The position numbers were made by a program, and so were the translations under genes. Source: Albimonas marina (GTDB taxonomy: Bacteria; Pseudomonadota; Alphaproteobacteria; Rhodobacterales; Rhodobacteraceae). From it: DNA of 64,000 nucleotides. Below, in pieces: positions 15,670 to 27,119 of the stretch; within the stretch, counting starts at the first letter, position 1; the number at the start of each line of letters is the position of its first letter. Below the pieces are notes generated by a model, which saw only the letters and a list, made by a program, of their open reading frames with translations, was not told the origin of the DNA and searched no databases. Location of the stretch: the NCBI RefSeq assembly GCF_029223255.1, contig NZ_JARHUC010000005.1:248001-312000 (forward strand), read 5' to 3'.

Positions 15670-17357
15670 GCCTCGGCCGCGGCCTCCTCGGCCGTCACCT
15701 CGTCGCGCAGGTCCTTGCGCGAGAGCTTGCCGACCGGGGTGCGGGGCAGCACGTCGCGGAACACCAGCGTGCGCGGGATCTCATGCCGGCCCAGCCGGTC
15801 CTTGAGGAAGGCCTGGAGGCTTTCGAGGCTGAACGGCTCGTGCCCCGGCTTGAGAGTCACGAAGGCGCCCGCGCTCTCGCCCCGGTAGGGGTCGGGGCGG
15901 CCGATCACGATGCACTCGGCGACCGAGGGGTGCTCGTAGATCGCCTGCTCGATCATCTGGGGATAGACGTTGAAGCCGCCCGAGAGGATCAGGTCCTTCT
16001 TGCGGTCGACCAGCCAGAAGAAGCCGTCGGCGTCCATGCGGCCCACGTCGCCGGTCAGGAACCAGCCCTCGCCGATCTGGCTCTCGGCGGTGGCGTCGTG
16101 GCGGTTCCAGTAGCCCGACGAGATGTTGGGGCCGCGCACCGCGATCTCGCCGACCTCGCCGGGGGGCAGGTCGCGGGCGGGGTCGTCGGCGTCGACCACC
16201 TTGAGTTCGATGTTGGGCAGCGGCACGCCGATGGTGCCGGGCTTGGCGAGGTGCATGCCGCGGGGGATCGAGGTGCCGGCGGCCGCCGTCTCGGTCATCC
16301 CCCAGCCGCCGAGGATCGGCAGGCCCGTGGCGCGCTCGAACTTCATCTGCACCTCGACGGGCAGCGGCGCCCCGCCCGAGCCGCAGTTCCTGAGCGAGGA
16401 GATGTCGCGCGTCTCCATCTCGGGGTGGTTGGCCATGGCGATCCACATGGTCGGCACGCCGGGGAAGTAGGTGACGCGGTGATGCTCGATGTCGTGCAGG
16501 GTCTGGCCGGCGTCGAAGCGCATGCGCAGCACGATCGTCCCGCCCAGCCGGGTGGAGGAGAGCAGGATCACGATCAGCGCGTAGATGTGGAACAGCGGCA
16601 GGACGCAGAGCGTGACCTGCCGGTCGGGCGTGCCGTAGGTCGCGTCCGACCACTCCCGCACGGCGGCGACGGCGGCGAGCAGGTTGGCGTGGCTGAGCAT
16701 CGCGCCCTTGGGCAGGCCGGTGGTGCCGCCGGTGTATTGCAGCAGGGCCACGTCGTTCGGATCGCCGTCGAGGTCGGGCTCGGTCGTGGGCACGCCGTCG
16801 GTCCAGTCGGCGAAGCGGATCACGTCGGCGCGGCCCGGCGTCTCGGCCAGCGGGGCGGGGAACGGGCCCCAGTCGTCCTCGTCGCACAGGATCACCCGCT
16901 CGCACGCGCCCTGGTCGAGCAGGCGCACGGCCATGTCGGTCATCTCGGGCAGGTTGAGGGTGACGAGGGTTTTGGCGCCCGAGTCCTCGATCTTGTGGGC
17001 CAGCACCCGTATGGGGTCGAGCGGGCTGAGCATGGTCACCCGCAGGTCGGCGGCCAGCGCGCCGAAGAAGAAGGCGGGATGGAAGGGCGTGTTGGGCAGG
17101 TAGATCGCCACCGCGTCGCCGCGGCCCAGCCCGTCGCGGGCCAGCGCGTTGGCCACCTGCCAGGCGCGGCCGGCGAGCTGGTCCCAGGTGAGCGAGGTCT
17201 CCCGGTGGATCAGCGCGGGGCGCCCGGCGTGGAGGGCGGCGGAGTCGCGCAGGAGCTGCGGCACGGTCTGCGCGACCAGCGGGACGGACCAGCGGACGCC
17301 CTGGGGATAGTGCGCCTCCCAGGGGTGGCGGGGACGGGCGGCGTCGACGTCGGTCAT
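15651..17357 (-). CDS. Long-chain fatty-acid-CoA ligase-type AMP-dependent synthetase
   Basis: This 568-residue enzyme activates a carboxylic acid as acyl-AMP and then acyl-CoA. The P-loop is YTGGTTGLPKGAMLSH, followed by GGWGMTETAAAG, the A8-region GEGWFLTGDVGRMDADGFF with DRKKDLILSGGFNVYP, and the lysine motif VGKLSRKDLRDE near the C-terminus. I chose the ATG at 17357 (MTDVDAARPRHPWEAHYPQG), where the family begins; the open frame runs further upstream. The divergent PaaI-type thioesterase starts 353 bp away, which suggests a fatty-acid or aromatic-acid CoA theme. Sequence closeness to FadD is clear, but exact chain length is not predictable. Confidence 0.92.
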   Translation of the reverse strand: MTDVDAARPRHPWEAHYPQGVRWSVPLVAQTVPQLLRDSAALHAGRPALIHRETSLTWDQLAGRAWQVANALARDGLGRGDAVAIYLPNTPFHPAFFFGALAADLRVTMLSPLDPIRVLAHKIEDSGAKTLVTLNLPEMTDMAVRLLDQGACERVILCDEDDWGPFPAPLAETPGRADVIRFADWTDGVPTTEPDLDGDPNDVALLQYTGGTTGLPKGAMLSHANLLAAVAAVREWSDATYGTPDRQVTLCVLPLFHIYALIVILLSSTRLGGTIVLRMRFDAGQTLHDIEHHRVTYFPGVPTMWIAMANHPEMETRDISSLRNCGSGGAPLPVEVQMKFERATGLPILGGWGMTETAAAGTSIPRGMHLAKPGTIGVPLPNIELKVVDADDPARDLPPGEVGEIAVRGPNISSGYWNRHDATAESQIGEGWFLTGDVGRMDADGFFWLVDRKKDLILSGGFNVYPQMIEQAIYEHPSVAECIVIGRPDPYRGESAGAFVTLKPGHEPFSLESLQAFLKDRLGRHEIPRTLVFRDVLPRTPVGKLSRKDLRDEVTAEEAAAEAQAAAS

Positions 17358-17710
17358 CTCGGGTCTCCCGGTGCGGGGGGCGGAGCCGACGGCGGGGGCG
17401 CCGGCGCCGGGCGATCCGACGCTAGAAGCGCGCCGCGCGGTTTTCAATCGTCCGGTATGGGCCGGTGCGCACGCGGAGGCGCGGGCGGCGCGCGGGAAGG
17501 GCCTTGGGGCTCCGCCCCGCGGTATGGCGCGCGGGCCGGGCGGGGCGCGGCGCGATCCGGCCCGCGATGCTGCACCTGCGAGACGACGTGCCGCGGCGCG
17601 GGCGGGTTGACCGGCGCAGCCGCGCGGCGGATTCTGGGCGCGACACGCTCGACCTGCCGCCCGGTCGGCAGGACGCGACACGCGCCCCCCAACAGACGGA
17701 GCTTCGCCGC

Positions 17711-18175
17711 ATGAAGACCGCCGAGATCCTTGGCGAGCCGCCGCAGGACTACGACCCCATCGCCGCCGAGGCGACCTACCCCTACCAGGACCTTCTCGGC
17801 TACGAGATCGTGCAGTGGGAGCGGGACTTCTGCCGGGTGGAGATGCCGCTGGAGACGCGCCACCAGAACCGCCAGGGCCTGCCCCACGGCGGCGTGCACG
17901 CGACCCTGCTGGACACCGCCATGGGCTTCGCCGGCAGCTGGTGCCCCTACCCCGGGCGGGCGCGCAAGGTGATGACGCTGTCGCTGACGGTGAACTACAT
18001 CGGCCGGCCCGCCGGCAAGACGCTGATCGCCGAGGGCCGGGTGACCGGCGGCGGGCGCAAGAGCTACTTCGCCGAGGCGCGGCTGACCGACGACACGGGC
18101 GCGCTGATCGCGACCGCCACCGCCTCGATGCGCTATCGCGGCAACTCGGGCTCGATCGAGGGCGATCCGGCCTGA
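17711..18175 (+). CDS. PaaI-family hotdog thioesterase
   Basis: This 154-residue single hotdog domain has the PaaI-type motif HGGVHATLLDTAMGFAG, where the Asp in the long helix is the usual catalytic residue, followed by VNYIGRPAGKTLIAEGRV. Such enzymes hydrolyse aryl- or acyl-CoA thioesters, often as overflow valves for CoA pools. I chose the ATG at 17711 because the homologous region begins here; the longer frame from 17465 is arginine-rich noise. It is divergent from the acyl-CoA ligase at 15651-17357. Confidence 0.88.
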   Translation: MKTAEILGEPPQDYDPIAAEATYPYQDLLGYEIVQWERDFCRVEMPLETRHQNRQGLPHGGVHATLLDTAMGFAGSWCPYPGRARKVMTLSLTVNYIGRPAGKTLIAEGRVTGGGRKSYFAEARLTDDTGALIATATASMRYRGNSGSIEGDPA

Positions 18176-18198
18176 GGCGGCGCCCCGGCGGTTTCGGA

Positions 18199-18222
18199 CG
18201 GGCCCCCGCGGGGGCCCGTTTT
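18199..18222 (+). terminator. Intrinsic terminator after PaaI-like gene
   Basis: A self-complementary GC block (CGGGCCCC ... GGGGCCCG) followed by TTTT lies 24 bp after the stop. The convergent CYTH/CHAD gene ends at 18222, so the structure may serve both strands. Confidence 0.75.
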
Positions 18223-19775
18223 CATTTCCAGAAGGGTTTCAGCGCCTCCAGCGCCTGCCAGCGGACGAGGGCCTTGGACCAGTCGGCCTCGGCCTGCATC
18301 TCGAGCCGGCCGAGCAGGCGGCCGACGGCGCGCTGGGCGGCGGGGTCGTCCGCGCAGGGGGCGCCCGGGCCTTCGAGCCGCGCCTCGGCCATGGCGGCGT
18401 CGTTGAGCGAGCCGAAGACGTTCTGCAGCTTGCGCAGGGCCTTGGCGTAGGGGGCGACCGTCTCCTCGGGCCACATGGGGCCGAAGAAATCCACGCCGTA
18501 GCGCAGCTTCTTGAGCGATTTGCGAAGCTCGTGGCGCGCCTCGATGTCGAGGCTCTCGAGCTCCCGCGCGGTCTTGCGCACCTTCTTCCAGCGCTTCGAC
18601 AGGGCCGCCGCGGCGGTCGCGCCGGCGGGGCGGGCGAGCTGGCGGGTCTGGGCGTGGTCGGCGGGGCGCAGCCAGCCGCGCAGCTCGATGAAGGCGGAGA
18701 GGTCGATCAGCAGGCGCCGCGCCTCCGCGCCGGCGAGGGCGGCGCGCAGGGCCTCGCGCGCCTCGCCCCGGCGGCGGGCGACCTCCTCGGCCAGCGCCGC
18801 GTGGCCCTCGGCGTCGGCGGGGGCGCGGGCGGCGGCGGGGGCGAGGATCTCGGTCGCCAGCACGTCGAGGTCGCGCAGGTCCCCGGCCACCGCCGCGAGG
18901 TCGCGCGCCGCCGCCCCCAGCGCCTGAGCCTGCGGCCCGTCGAGGGCGGCGCCGAACAGCGACAGGGCCGAGCGCGCCCGGCGCAGGCCCACGCGCAGCT
19001 GGTGCGGCCCGCCGGGATCGTCGGAGGCGAGGCAGAGGGCGGCGTTGGCGTCCACCTGGGCGAGGCATTCGCGCAGGATCGTCGCCGCCGCGGCCTCGGT
19101 CGTGTCCTCCGGATCGAGGCGGGGCTTCGTCGCCCGCCGCGGGGCCTCCGCCGGCAGCGCGGGCAGGCCGGCGGACAGCGCGTGGCCGCGCCCGGCCTTC
19201 GACATCTCTGAGAAACGGGCGGGCACGGCCTCGAACAGGGCGCGGGCGATCTCGTAGATCGCGGCGGGGGCGCCGGACTTCAGCTCCAGCTCCGCCTCGC
19301 GGAAGGCCACGCGCGCCTCGCCCGCCACCACCTCGCCGATGTCGATGGCGAGCTCGACCTCCCCCTGCGCGGTGACCAGCGCCCGCTCGGTGCGGTCGAT
19401 CAGCGTCTCGAACACCGGGTTGAGGGGGGCGTCGCCCAGCACGCTGCGCACCGCCTCGCGCAGGGCCGCGTCGGGCACCAGATCGAGGTCGAGCCGCCCG
19501 CCCGGCGCCGGCGTCTCGGCCTCGCGCATCGAGAAGAGGCCGGCGCCGGAGGCGTGGCTGCCCGCCTTCACCGTCTGCACCCAGCCCCGCCCCACCTTGC
19601 GCAGGCGCAGGGCGAAGCCGGCGGCGCGCAGGTCGCGCGCGGGCGTGTCGAAATAGATCGAGCGCAGCTTGCGCCGCCGCCCCGGCCCGTCGGACAGGGC
19701 CTTGAGCGCGGGGGAGGCGCGCAGCGCCTTCTCCCCCGCCGCGTCCAGCAGGAACTTGAGCTCGATCTCGGTCAT
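18222..19775 (-). CDS. CYTH and CHAD domain-containing protein
   Basis: This 517-residue protein has two domains. The N-terminal CYTH domain starts with the eponymous ExExK pattern (TEIELKFLL) and continues with IYFDTPARDLRAAGFALRLRK and later VELAIDIGEV; these acidic and basic residues line a triphosphate tunnel. The C-terminal CHAD domain (from about residue 225) has the repeated conserved histidines in VDANAALC...GGPHQLRVGLRRARSAL and ARHELRKSLKKLRYGVDFF. CYTH-CHAD proteins of the YgiF type are inorganic triphosphatases, and CHAD domains bind polyphosphate. It lies 40 bp downstream of ligA on the same strand and may be co-transcribed. Confidence 0.92.
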   Translation of the reverse strand: MTEIELKFLLDAAGEKALRASPALKALSDGPGRRRKLRSIYFDTPARDLRAAGFALRLRKVGRGWVQTVKAGSHASGAGLFSMREAETPAPGGRLDLDLVPDAALREAVRSVLGDAPLNPVFETLIDRTERALVTAQGEVELAIDIGEVVAGEARVAFREAELELKSGAPAAIYEIARALFEAVPARFSEMSKAGRGHALSAGLPALPAEAPRRATKPRLDPEDTTEAAAATILRECLAQVDANAALCLASDDPGGPHQLRVGLRRARSALSLFGAALDGPQAQALGAAARDLAAVAGDLRDLDVLATEILAPAAARAPADAEGHAALAEEVARRRGEAREALRAALAGAEARRLLIDLSAFIELRGWLRPADHAQTRQLARPAGATAAAALSKRWKKVRKTARELESLDIEARHELRKSLKKLRYGVDFFGPMWPEETVAPYAKALRKLQNVFGSLNDAAMAEARLEGPGAPCADDPAAQRAVGRLLGRLEMQAEADWSKALVRWQALEALKPFWK

Positions 19776-19815
19776 CTCTCGCTTTCTCGGGGCCGGGGCC
19801 GCGCCGCAGATCGTA

Positions 19816-23231
<3,416 letters not shown>

Positions 23232-23302
23232 ATACGCTCCTCCGTGCAGGAATGAGTGCGTCCTCCGACCCTGCGTCATAAAGGTAAACGGTCTGTTACC
23301 AC

Positions 23303-23318
23303 CTTAACGCGAGTTAAG
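23303..23318. promoter_or_regulatory. Palindromic TTAA pair upstream of ctrA, CtrA-box-like
   Basis: The sequence CTTAACGCGAGTTAAG is an inverted repeat with two TTAA half-sites separated by 6 bp, 73 bp before the ctrA start. The known CtrA box is TTAA-N7-TTAA, so the spacing is one base short. It could be a variant autoregulatory site or a SciP/CtrA contact site. Confidence 0.45.
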
Positions 23319-23326
23319 CGGGATTG

Positions 23327-23611
23327 TCAGCTTCTGGTTGAACGATAGCGCTGGATCGCCGTGGTGCGCAGCGCGTTGATGCCGTGCTGGGACACCGCCT
23401 CGAGCCAGCCGTCGAGCTCCTCCTCCGACAGCTGCCAGGTGCGGCGGGCCTCCTCGGCGGTGATCAGGCCGCCCTTCACCGCGGCGACGACGGCCGCCTT
23501 GCGCCGCGCCACCCAGCGGCGGGTGGTCGGGCTGGGCAGGTCGGCGCGCGTGATGCGCATGCCGTCGGGACCCACGACGGACTCCGGACGGACGTTGGTT
23601 TCGGTACGCAT
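23327..23611 (-). CDS. sciP: DUF1153 protein, SciP-like CtrA inhibitor
   Basis: This 94-residue helix-turn-helix protein has core segments [19 protein letters not shown] and ISAEEA-type [22 protein letters not shown]. They match DUF1153, whose Caulobacter member SciP binds CtrA and blocks recruitment of RNA polymerase at CtrA promoters. I chose the ATG at 23611, with GGAG at the right distance, over a GTG at 23641 without a ribosome site. It is 95 bp upstream of ctrA on the same strand, so regulator and antagonist are encoded together. It diverges from mnmA. Confidence 0.9.
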   Translation of the reverse strand: MRTETNVRPESVVGPDGMRITRADLPSPTTRRWVARRKAAVVAAVKGGLITAEEARRTWQLSEEELDGWLEAVSQHGINALRTTAIQRYRSTRS

Positions 23612-23758
23612 GGTTCTCGCTCCACTAAGCTGTTCACTCACCCGGGGCCGAAGCTAGCGGAGGTCGATTTCACGAAGGTAAACCCGGGAAACCATGATGC
23701 CTCGGGTTGTTCCTATCCCGGCGCGAGGCTATCTGCGCGCATGATCCGGAGCCCTGAC

Positions 23759-24907
23759 ATGACCCTCGCCGCCCCCGTTTCCGCCCCCAACGCGCTCGGC
23801 TTCGCCAAGCCGGCGGCGCAGACGCGCGTGGTCGCGGCGATGTCGGGGGGCGTCGACAGCTCGGTCGTCGCCGCGATGCTGGCGCGCGACGGGTTCGACG
23901 TGGTGGGCGTGACCCTGCAGCTCTACGACCACGGCGCGGCGCTGGCGAAGAAGGGGGCCTGCTGCGCGGGCCGCGACATCCACGACGCCCGCCGCGTGGC
24001 CGAGGCGACGGGGTTCCCGCACTACGTCCTCGACTACGAATCGCGCTTCCGCGAGGCGGTGATCGACGACTTCGCCGACAGCTACCTGGCGGGCGCGACG
24101 CCGATTCCCTGCGTGCGCTGCAACGAGCGGGTGAAGTTCCGCGACCTGCTGGAGACGGCGCGCGAGCTCGACGCCGACTGCCTGGCGACCGGCCACTACG
24201 TGCAGCGGATCGAGGGGCCGAACGGGCCCGAGCTGCACCGCGGCGCGGACCCCGCGCGCGACCAGAGCTATTTCCTCTTCGCCACCACGCGCGCGCAGCT
24301 GGAGTACCTGCGCTTCCCGCTGGGGGGCTTCGGCTCGAAGGCGCAGACCCGGGCGCTGGCGGCGGAGTTCGGGCTGGGCGTCGCCGACAAACCCGATTCG
24401 CAGGACATCTGCTTCGTGCCCAACGGCGATTACGCCGCGGTGATCGAGAAGCTGCGCCCCGGCGCGGCGGAGCCGGGCGAGATCGTGCATCTCGACGGCC
24501 GCGTGCTGGGCGAGCACGCGGGCCTGCTGCGCTTCACCGTCGGCCAGCGGCGGGGGCTGGGGATCGCGACCGGCGAGCCGCTGCACGTGATTCGCCTCGA
24601 CCCCGAGACCCGGCGCGTGATCGTGGGCCCGCGGGAGGCGCTGGGGGTGCGGCGCATCCCGCTCAGGGAGGTGAACTGGCTGGGCGACGCGCCGCTCGAG
24701 GACGCGCCCGAGGGCGGCTGGGAGATCGAGGCCCGCGTCCGCTCCACCCGCCCGCCGGCGCCGGCGCGCCTGCGCCCCCTGCCCGGCGGCGGCGTGGAGG
24801 TGGAGCTGGCGGCGGCCGAACAGGGCGTGGCCCCCGGCCAGGCCTGCGTCTTCTACGCGACCGAGGGCACGCGGGTGCTGGGCGGCGGCTGGATCGCGCG
24901 GGGCTGA
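23759..24907 (+). CDS. mnmA: tRNA-specific 2-thiouridylase MnmA
   Basis: This 382-residue enzyme makes the 2-thio group of U34 in tRNA-Lys, -Glu and -Gln. The ATP-binding PP-loop is [18 protein letters not shown]; the two catalytic cysteines are in [13 protein letters not shown] and DSQDICFVP. The substrate-binding region [16 protein letters not shown] is intact. I chose the ATG at 23759 with GGAG upstream; the in-frame ATG at 23741 would add six residues. A bidirectional terminator follows. Confidence 0.96.
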   Translation: MTLAAPVSAPNALGFAKPAAQTRVVAAMSGGVDSSVVAAMLARDGFDVVGVTLQLYDHGAALAKKGACCAGRDIHDARRVAEATGFPHYVLDYESRFREAVIDDFADSYLAGATPIPCVRCNERVKFRDLLETARELDADCLATGHYVQRIEGPNGPELHRGADPARDQSYFLFATTRAQLEYLRFPLGGFGSKAQTRALAAEFGLGVADKPDSQDICFVPNGDYAAVIEKLRPGAAEPGEIVHLDGRVLGEHAGLLRFTVGQRRGLGIATGEPLHVIRLDPETRRVIVGPREALGVRRIPLREVNWLGDAPLEDAPEGGWEIEARVRSTRPPAPARLRPLPGGGVEVELAAAEQGVAPGQACVFYATEGTRVLGGGWIARG

Positions 24908-24937
24908 GGGGCCGGGCCCTGCCCGGCGCCTGAAACG

Positions 24938-24969
24938 AAAACGCCGCGCCTGGGGGGCGCGGCGTTTTT
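24938..24969 (+). terminator. Bidirectional intrinsic terminator after mnmA
   Basis: A 9-bp stem (CGCCGCGCC / GGCGCGGCG) with a TGGGG loop is flanked by AAAA on the left and TTTTT on the right. It can stop both mnmA transcripts and those of the convergent NDUFS4-like gene. Confidence 0.88.
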
Positions 24970-24987
24970 CGTGGGCGCGGGCGCGGC

Positions 24988-25299
24988 TCAGTGCGTCCAG
25001 GCGCCCCGGCGATCGTAGGCGAAGTTCGAGCCGTAGCCCTTGGGGCGCACGTTGGGCTTGCGCTCCTTCGGCTCGGTCACCTGGGCGGGGATGCCGTGAC
25101 GCTGGGCGTAGTCCAGCGCGGCCTCCTTGCTGGGGAATTCGATCCGCACCTGGTTCTGCGTGCTGCCGCCGCCGGTCCAGCCCATCAGCGGATCGATGCG
25201 CTGGGCCTGTTCGGGCGCGAATTCCAGCACCCAGGTCTGGGTGCGGGCCACGCCGGACTGCATGGCGGTCTTCGCCGGACGGTAGATTCGCGCGAGCAT
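24988..25299 (-). CDS. ETC complex I subunit, NDUFS4 (18 kDa) homologue
   Basis: This 103-residue protein has the pattern of the eukaryotic-type accessory subunit NDUFS4: MLARIYRPAKTAMQSG, then W-x-L-E-F, DPLMGWTGGGSTQNQVRIEF and a C-terminal YGSNFAYDRRGAW. Alphaproteobacterial complex I carries this subunit as the evolutionary precursor of the mitochondrial one. I chose the ATG at 25299, preceded by AGGG; the frame is open far upstream. It is a stand-alone gene, away from the nuo cluster. Confidence 0.92.
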   Translation of the reverse strand: MLARIYRPAKTAMQSGVARTQTWVLEFAPEQAQRIDPLMGWTGGGSTQNQVRIEFPSKEAALDYAQRHGIPAQVTEPKERKPNVRPKGYGSNFAYDRRGAWTH

Positions 25300-26047
25300 G
25301 TCGGTCGCCCTCCAGAAGCCTTCCGCCCGCATATGCCGCGCCGCGGCGCGAAGGGCAAGCGGACGCAGGCGCGCGGGGGCGGCCGGCGGAGGGGGGAGCG
25401 CAAGGGAAACAGGGCGTTGGCGGGAGAAAAGCGGCGTCCGGGGCGGCGACGGCAAGGCTTGGGAAAGGGAATCACCCGATAACCCGGCCTGGGCGACGGA
25501 GGCGGGGGCCTCCGGCGGAGCGAGGCATCCCCGGCGCAGGACGCGCCGCGCGGGACCGGAGACGGCGCGGACCGGACGGGTCGGCCGGATCGGCGGACCG
25601 CGCGGGGGGATCGATGGAACGATGGGCCGCGACGAGGGGTGAACCCCCGCCGCGCGGCCGCCCGGATCGAAGTCCGGACGACGTCCAGACAACGCACGGA
25701 CCGCCGCAGGCCAGACGCCGCGGGCGGTTCGGGCCGCGCGGCCGAGCCGCCGCGCCCGCGCCCCGCCGGCAGGACCGGCGCGGGGCGCGCGGCGGCCGGT
25801 CGGCGCGCGATGGACGGGAGGCGGATCCGGCGGGGGCCGGACGCCTCGCCCGGCGCGATGCGGAGACCCCTCTCCGCCCGACGCCGGGCCGCGAAGGACG
25901 CGCCCGGGCCCCGCAAGGCGCCGACGGGTCGGCCGCCGGGCCGGGCGCGCGCCGTGGCGGGGACCGGGCGAACCCCCGGGCCCGCGACGGATCCGCGGCG
26001 CCGCCGGCATGCCTTCAGGAAGGCGGCCGACGACGCGCGGGACGCAC

Positions 26048-26087
26048 CCCCGGCGCCCGCCGACCGCGGGCGTCGGGGTTTTTCTTT
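26048..26087 (+). terminator. Orphan intrinsic terminator
   Basis: A 12-bp stem (CCCCGGCGCCCG with CGGGCGTCGGGG, one G-U pair), a 7-base loop and TTTTTCTTT form a textbook terminator on the plus strand. No recognisable plus-strand gene ends before it; mnmA already has its own terminator at 24938. It implies an unannotated transcript in 24970-26047. Confidence 0.7.
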
Positions 26088-26430
26088 GGACGGGTCAGCG
26101 GAAACGGCGGCGAGCGGCCGACCGTGGCACGCCGGAGGGCTTGCACGGCCGGCCGGCGCCGGGCGGCGCAAGCGGATGCGGACCCGCGCCTCGGCTTTCG
26201 ACGCGCGTCGCGCGTCGAGCCACTGCCCCGGACCATCTTCGGAGTCGAGCGGACAGCCGGCGAGCGGCAACCTGTCTTCGCCCGCCCTTGAGCGCCCTGG
26301 AATGCGCCTCCCCTGCCGCGTGGTTTCGACAACGCTCCCATGGGCGGCGCACGCCCCAGGGAGGCGCGCCCAGGCGAGGCAAGCTCCATGGACGATCTGT
26401 CGCCCGGGGCCGGACTCCGCCGGGAGATGT

Positions 26431-26470
26431 CGGGCTTCGGGCTTCGGGCTTCGGGCTTCGGGCTTCGGGC
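26431..26470. repeat. Heptamer tandem repeat CGGGCTT
   Basis: The unit CGGGCTT occurs 5.7 times in perfect tandem, in otherwise non-repetitive intergenic DNA. It is a small microsatellite-like tract that could vary by slippage. Confidence 0.9.
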
Positions 26471-26777
26471 GCGAACCATCGAACAAGCGTCGTTGAAACC
26501 GGGGATCGCGCGGCGTCGATGCTCCGTCGGCCGGGTCGCGGGTTCGCGATGGGGGCACGCCGCGGCCGGCTCGGAGATTCGGGGCGAGGGAGCCTGGCGG
26601 GCGGCGGCCTGCCGGCGGCCCTCCGAGACGCGCCGCGGCGAACGACGACCGCTTGCACGGCCTCCCGCCCCGATGCATTCCGTCGCGCTTCACAAGGGAG
26701 CGCGATTCGCCGGACGCTCCGCCGCCCCGTCCGCCCGGCTATCCCCCCTCCGCCCCGCAGTCGAAACCCGCCCGCGC

Positions 26778-26811
26778 AAAGAAAAAGCCGGTCGCCCTTG
26801 GGGGGACCGGC
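26778..26811 (-). terminator. Intrinsic terminator of the candidate sRNA
   Basis: The stem GCCGGTC-(G)-CCC pairs with GGG-GACCGGC, and is followed on the minus strand by TTTTTCTTT. No minus-strand protein gene lies directly upstream of it. Confidence 0.8.
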
Positions 26812-27000
26812 GAAACGTTCACCTTTCGGCGACGTCCTCAGCGCATTGTCCTTCGGACGTGTCGTCCGAGGTTAGGGGTGATCGCCGACCGAACGCTTGG
26901 GAGCGAGGGGTGGGGTGGGTGGTGCCGCGCCCGGCCGGCGATCTTTCTTGTTGCTCCACTTGAACCATACGTCCCTTGCGGACGCGTGGACAACAAGAAT
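26778..27000 (-). ncRNA. Candidate structured small RNA divergent from uvrB
   Basis: On the minus strand four stems follow each other. First is a hairpin 26945-26999 (TTCTTGTTGTCCAC pairing with GTGGAGCAACAAGAA, inner CGTCC/GGACG stem). Second is an 8-bp stem joining 26936-26943 to 26880-26887. Third is a perfect 7-bp hairpin at 26853-26869 (TCGGACG/CGTCCGA). Last is an intrinsic terminator (26787-26811, GCCGGTC/GACCGGC) followed by TTTTTCTTT. No plausible protein is encoded through it. I saw no hallmark of 6S, SRP, RNase P or tmRNA, so the identity is unknown. The 5' end is inferred from the first hairpin. Confidence 0.55.
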
Positions 27001-27119
27001 TTCAACCTATGCGTGTCATCGCGTGGGGTTCTCTCTTGACCCTCCGTTTTTCCGCCGGGCGCTTGATTAACCCGGCGACAAGGGCAATCTCGGGTAAAAC
27101 GGTGAAGAGAGGGTTAAGG

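Larger units (their letters stand above)
25300..27119. other. 1.8-kb region without a convincing protein gene
   Basis: Open frames occur in every phase but none has a recognisable protein, a good ribosome site or a normal composition. Notable elements are the orphan plus-strand terminator (26048-26087), a CGGGCTT heptamer repeat (26431-26470) and a structured minus-strand RNA candidate (26778-27000). I found no LexA-type GTTC-N7-GTTC box before uvrB. Confidence 0.5.

Noticed and set aside
12819-17714. A 1631-residue open frame on the plus strand
   Set aside because: It runs antisense to dctP and the acyl-CoA ligase, both recognisable families, and shows no protein features.
26778-26973. Small protein frames inside the candidate RNA near uvrB (for example one starting at about 26967)
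   Set aside because: No ribosome site; one frame lacks a start codon altogether, and the stems cover the frames.
26880-27119. LexA (SOS) box before uvrB
   Set aside because: No GTTC-N7-GTTC or GAAC-N7-GAAC pattern of the alphaproteobacterial type was found in this stretch.
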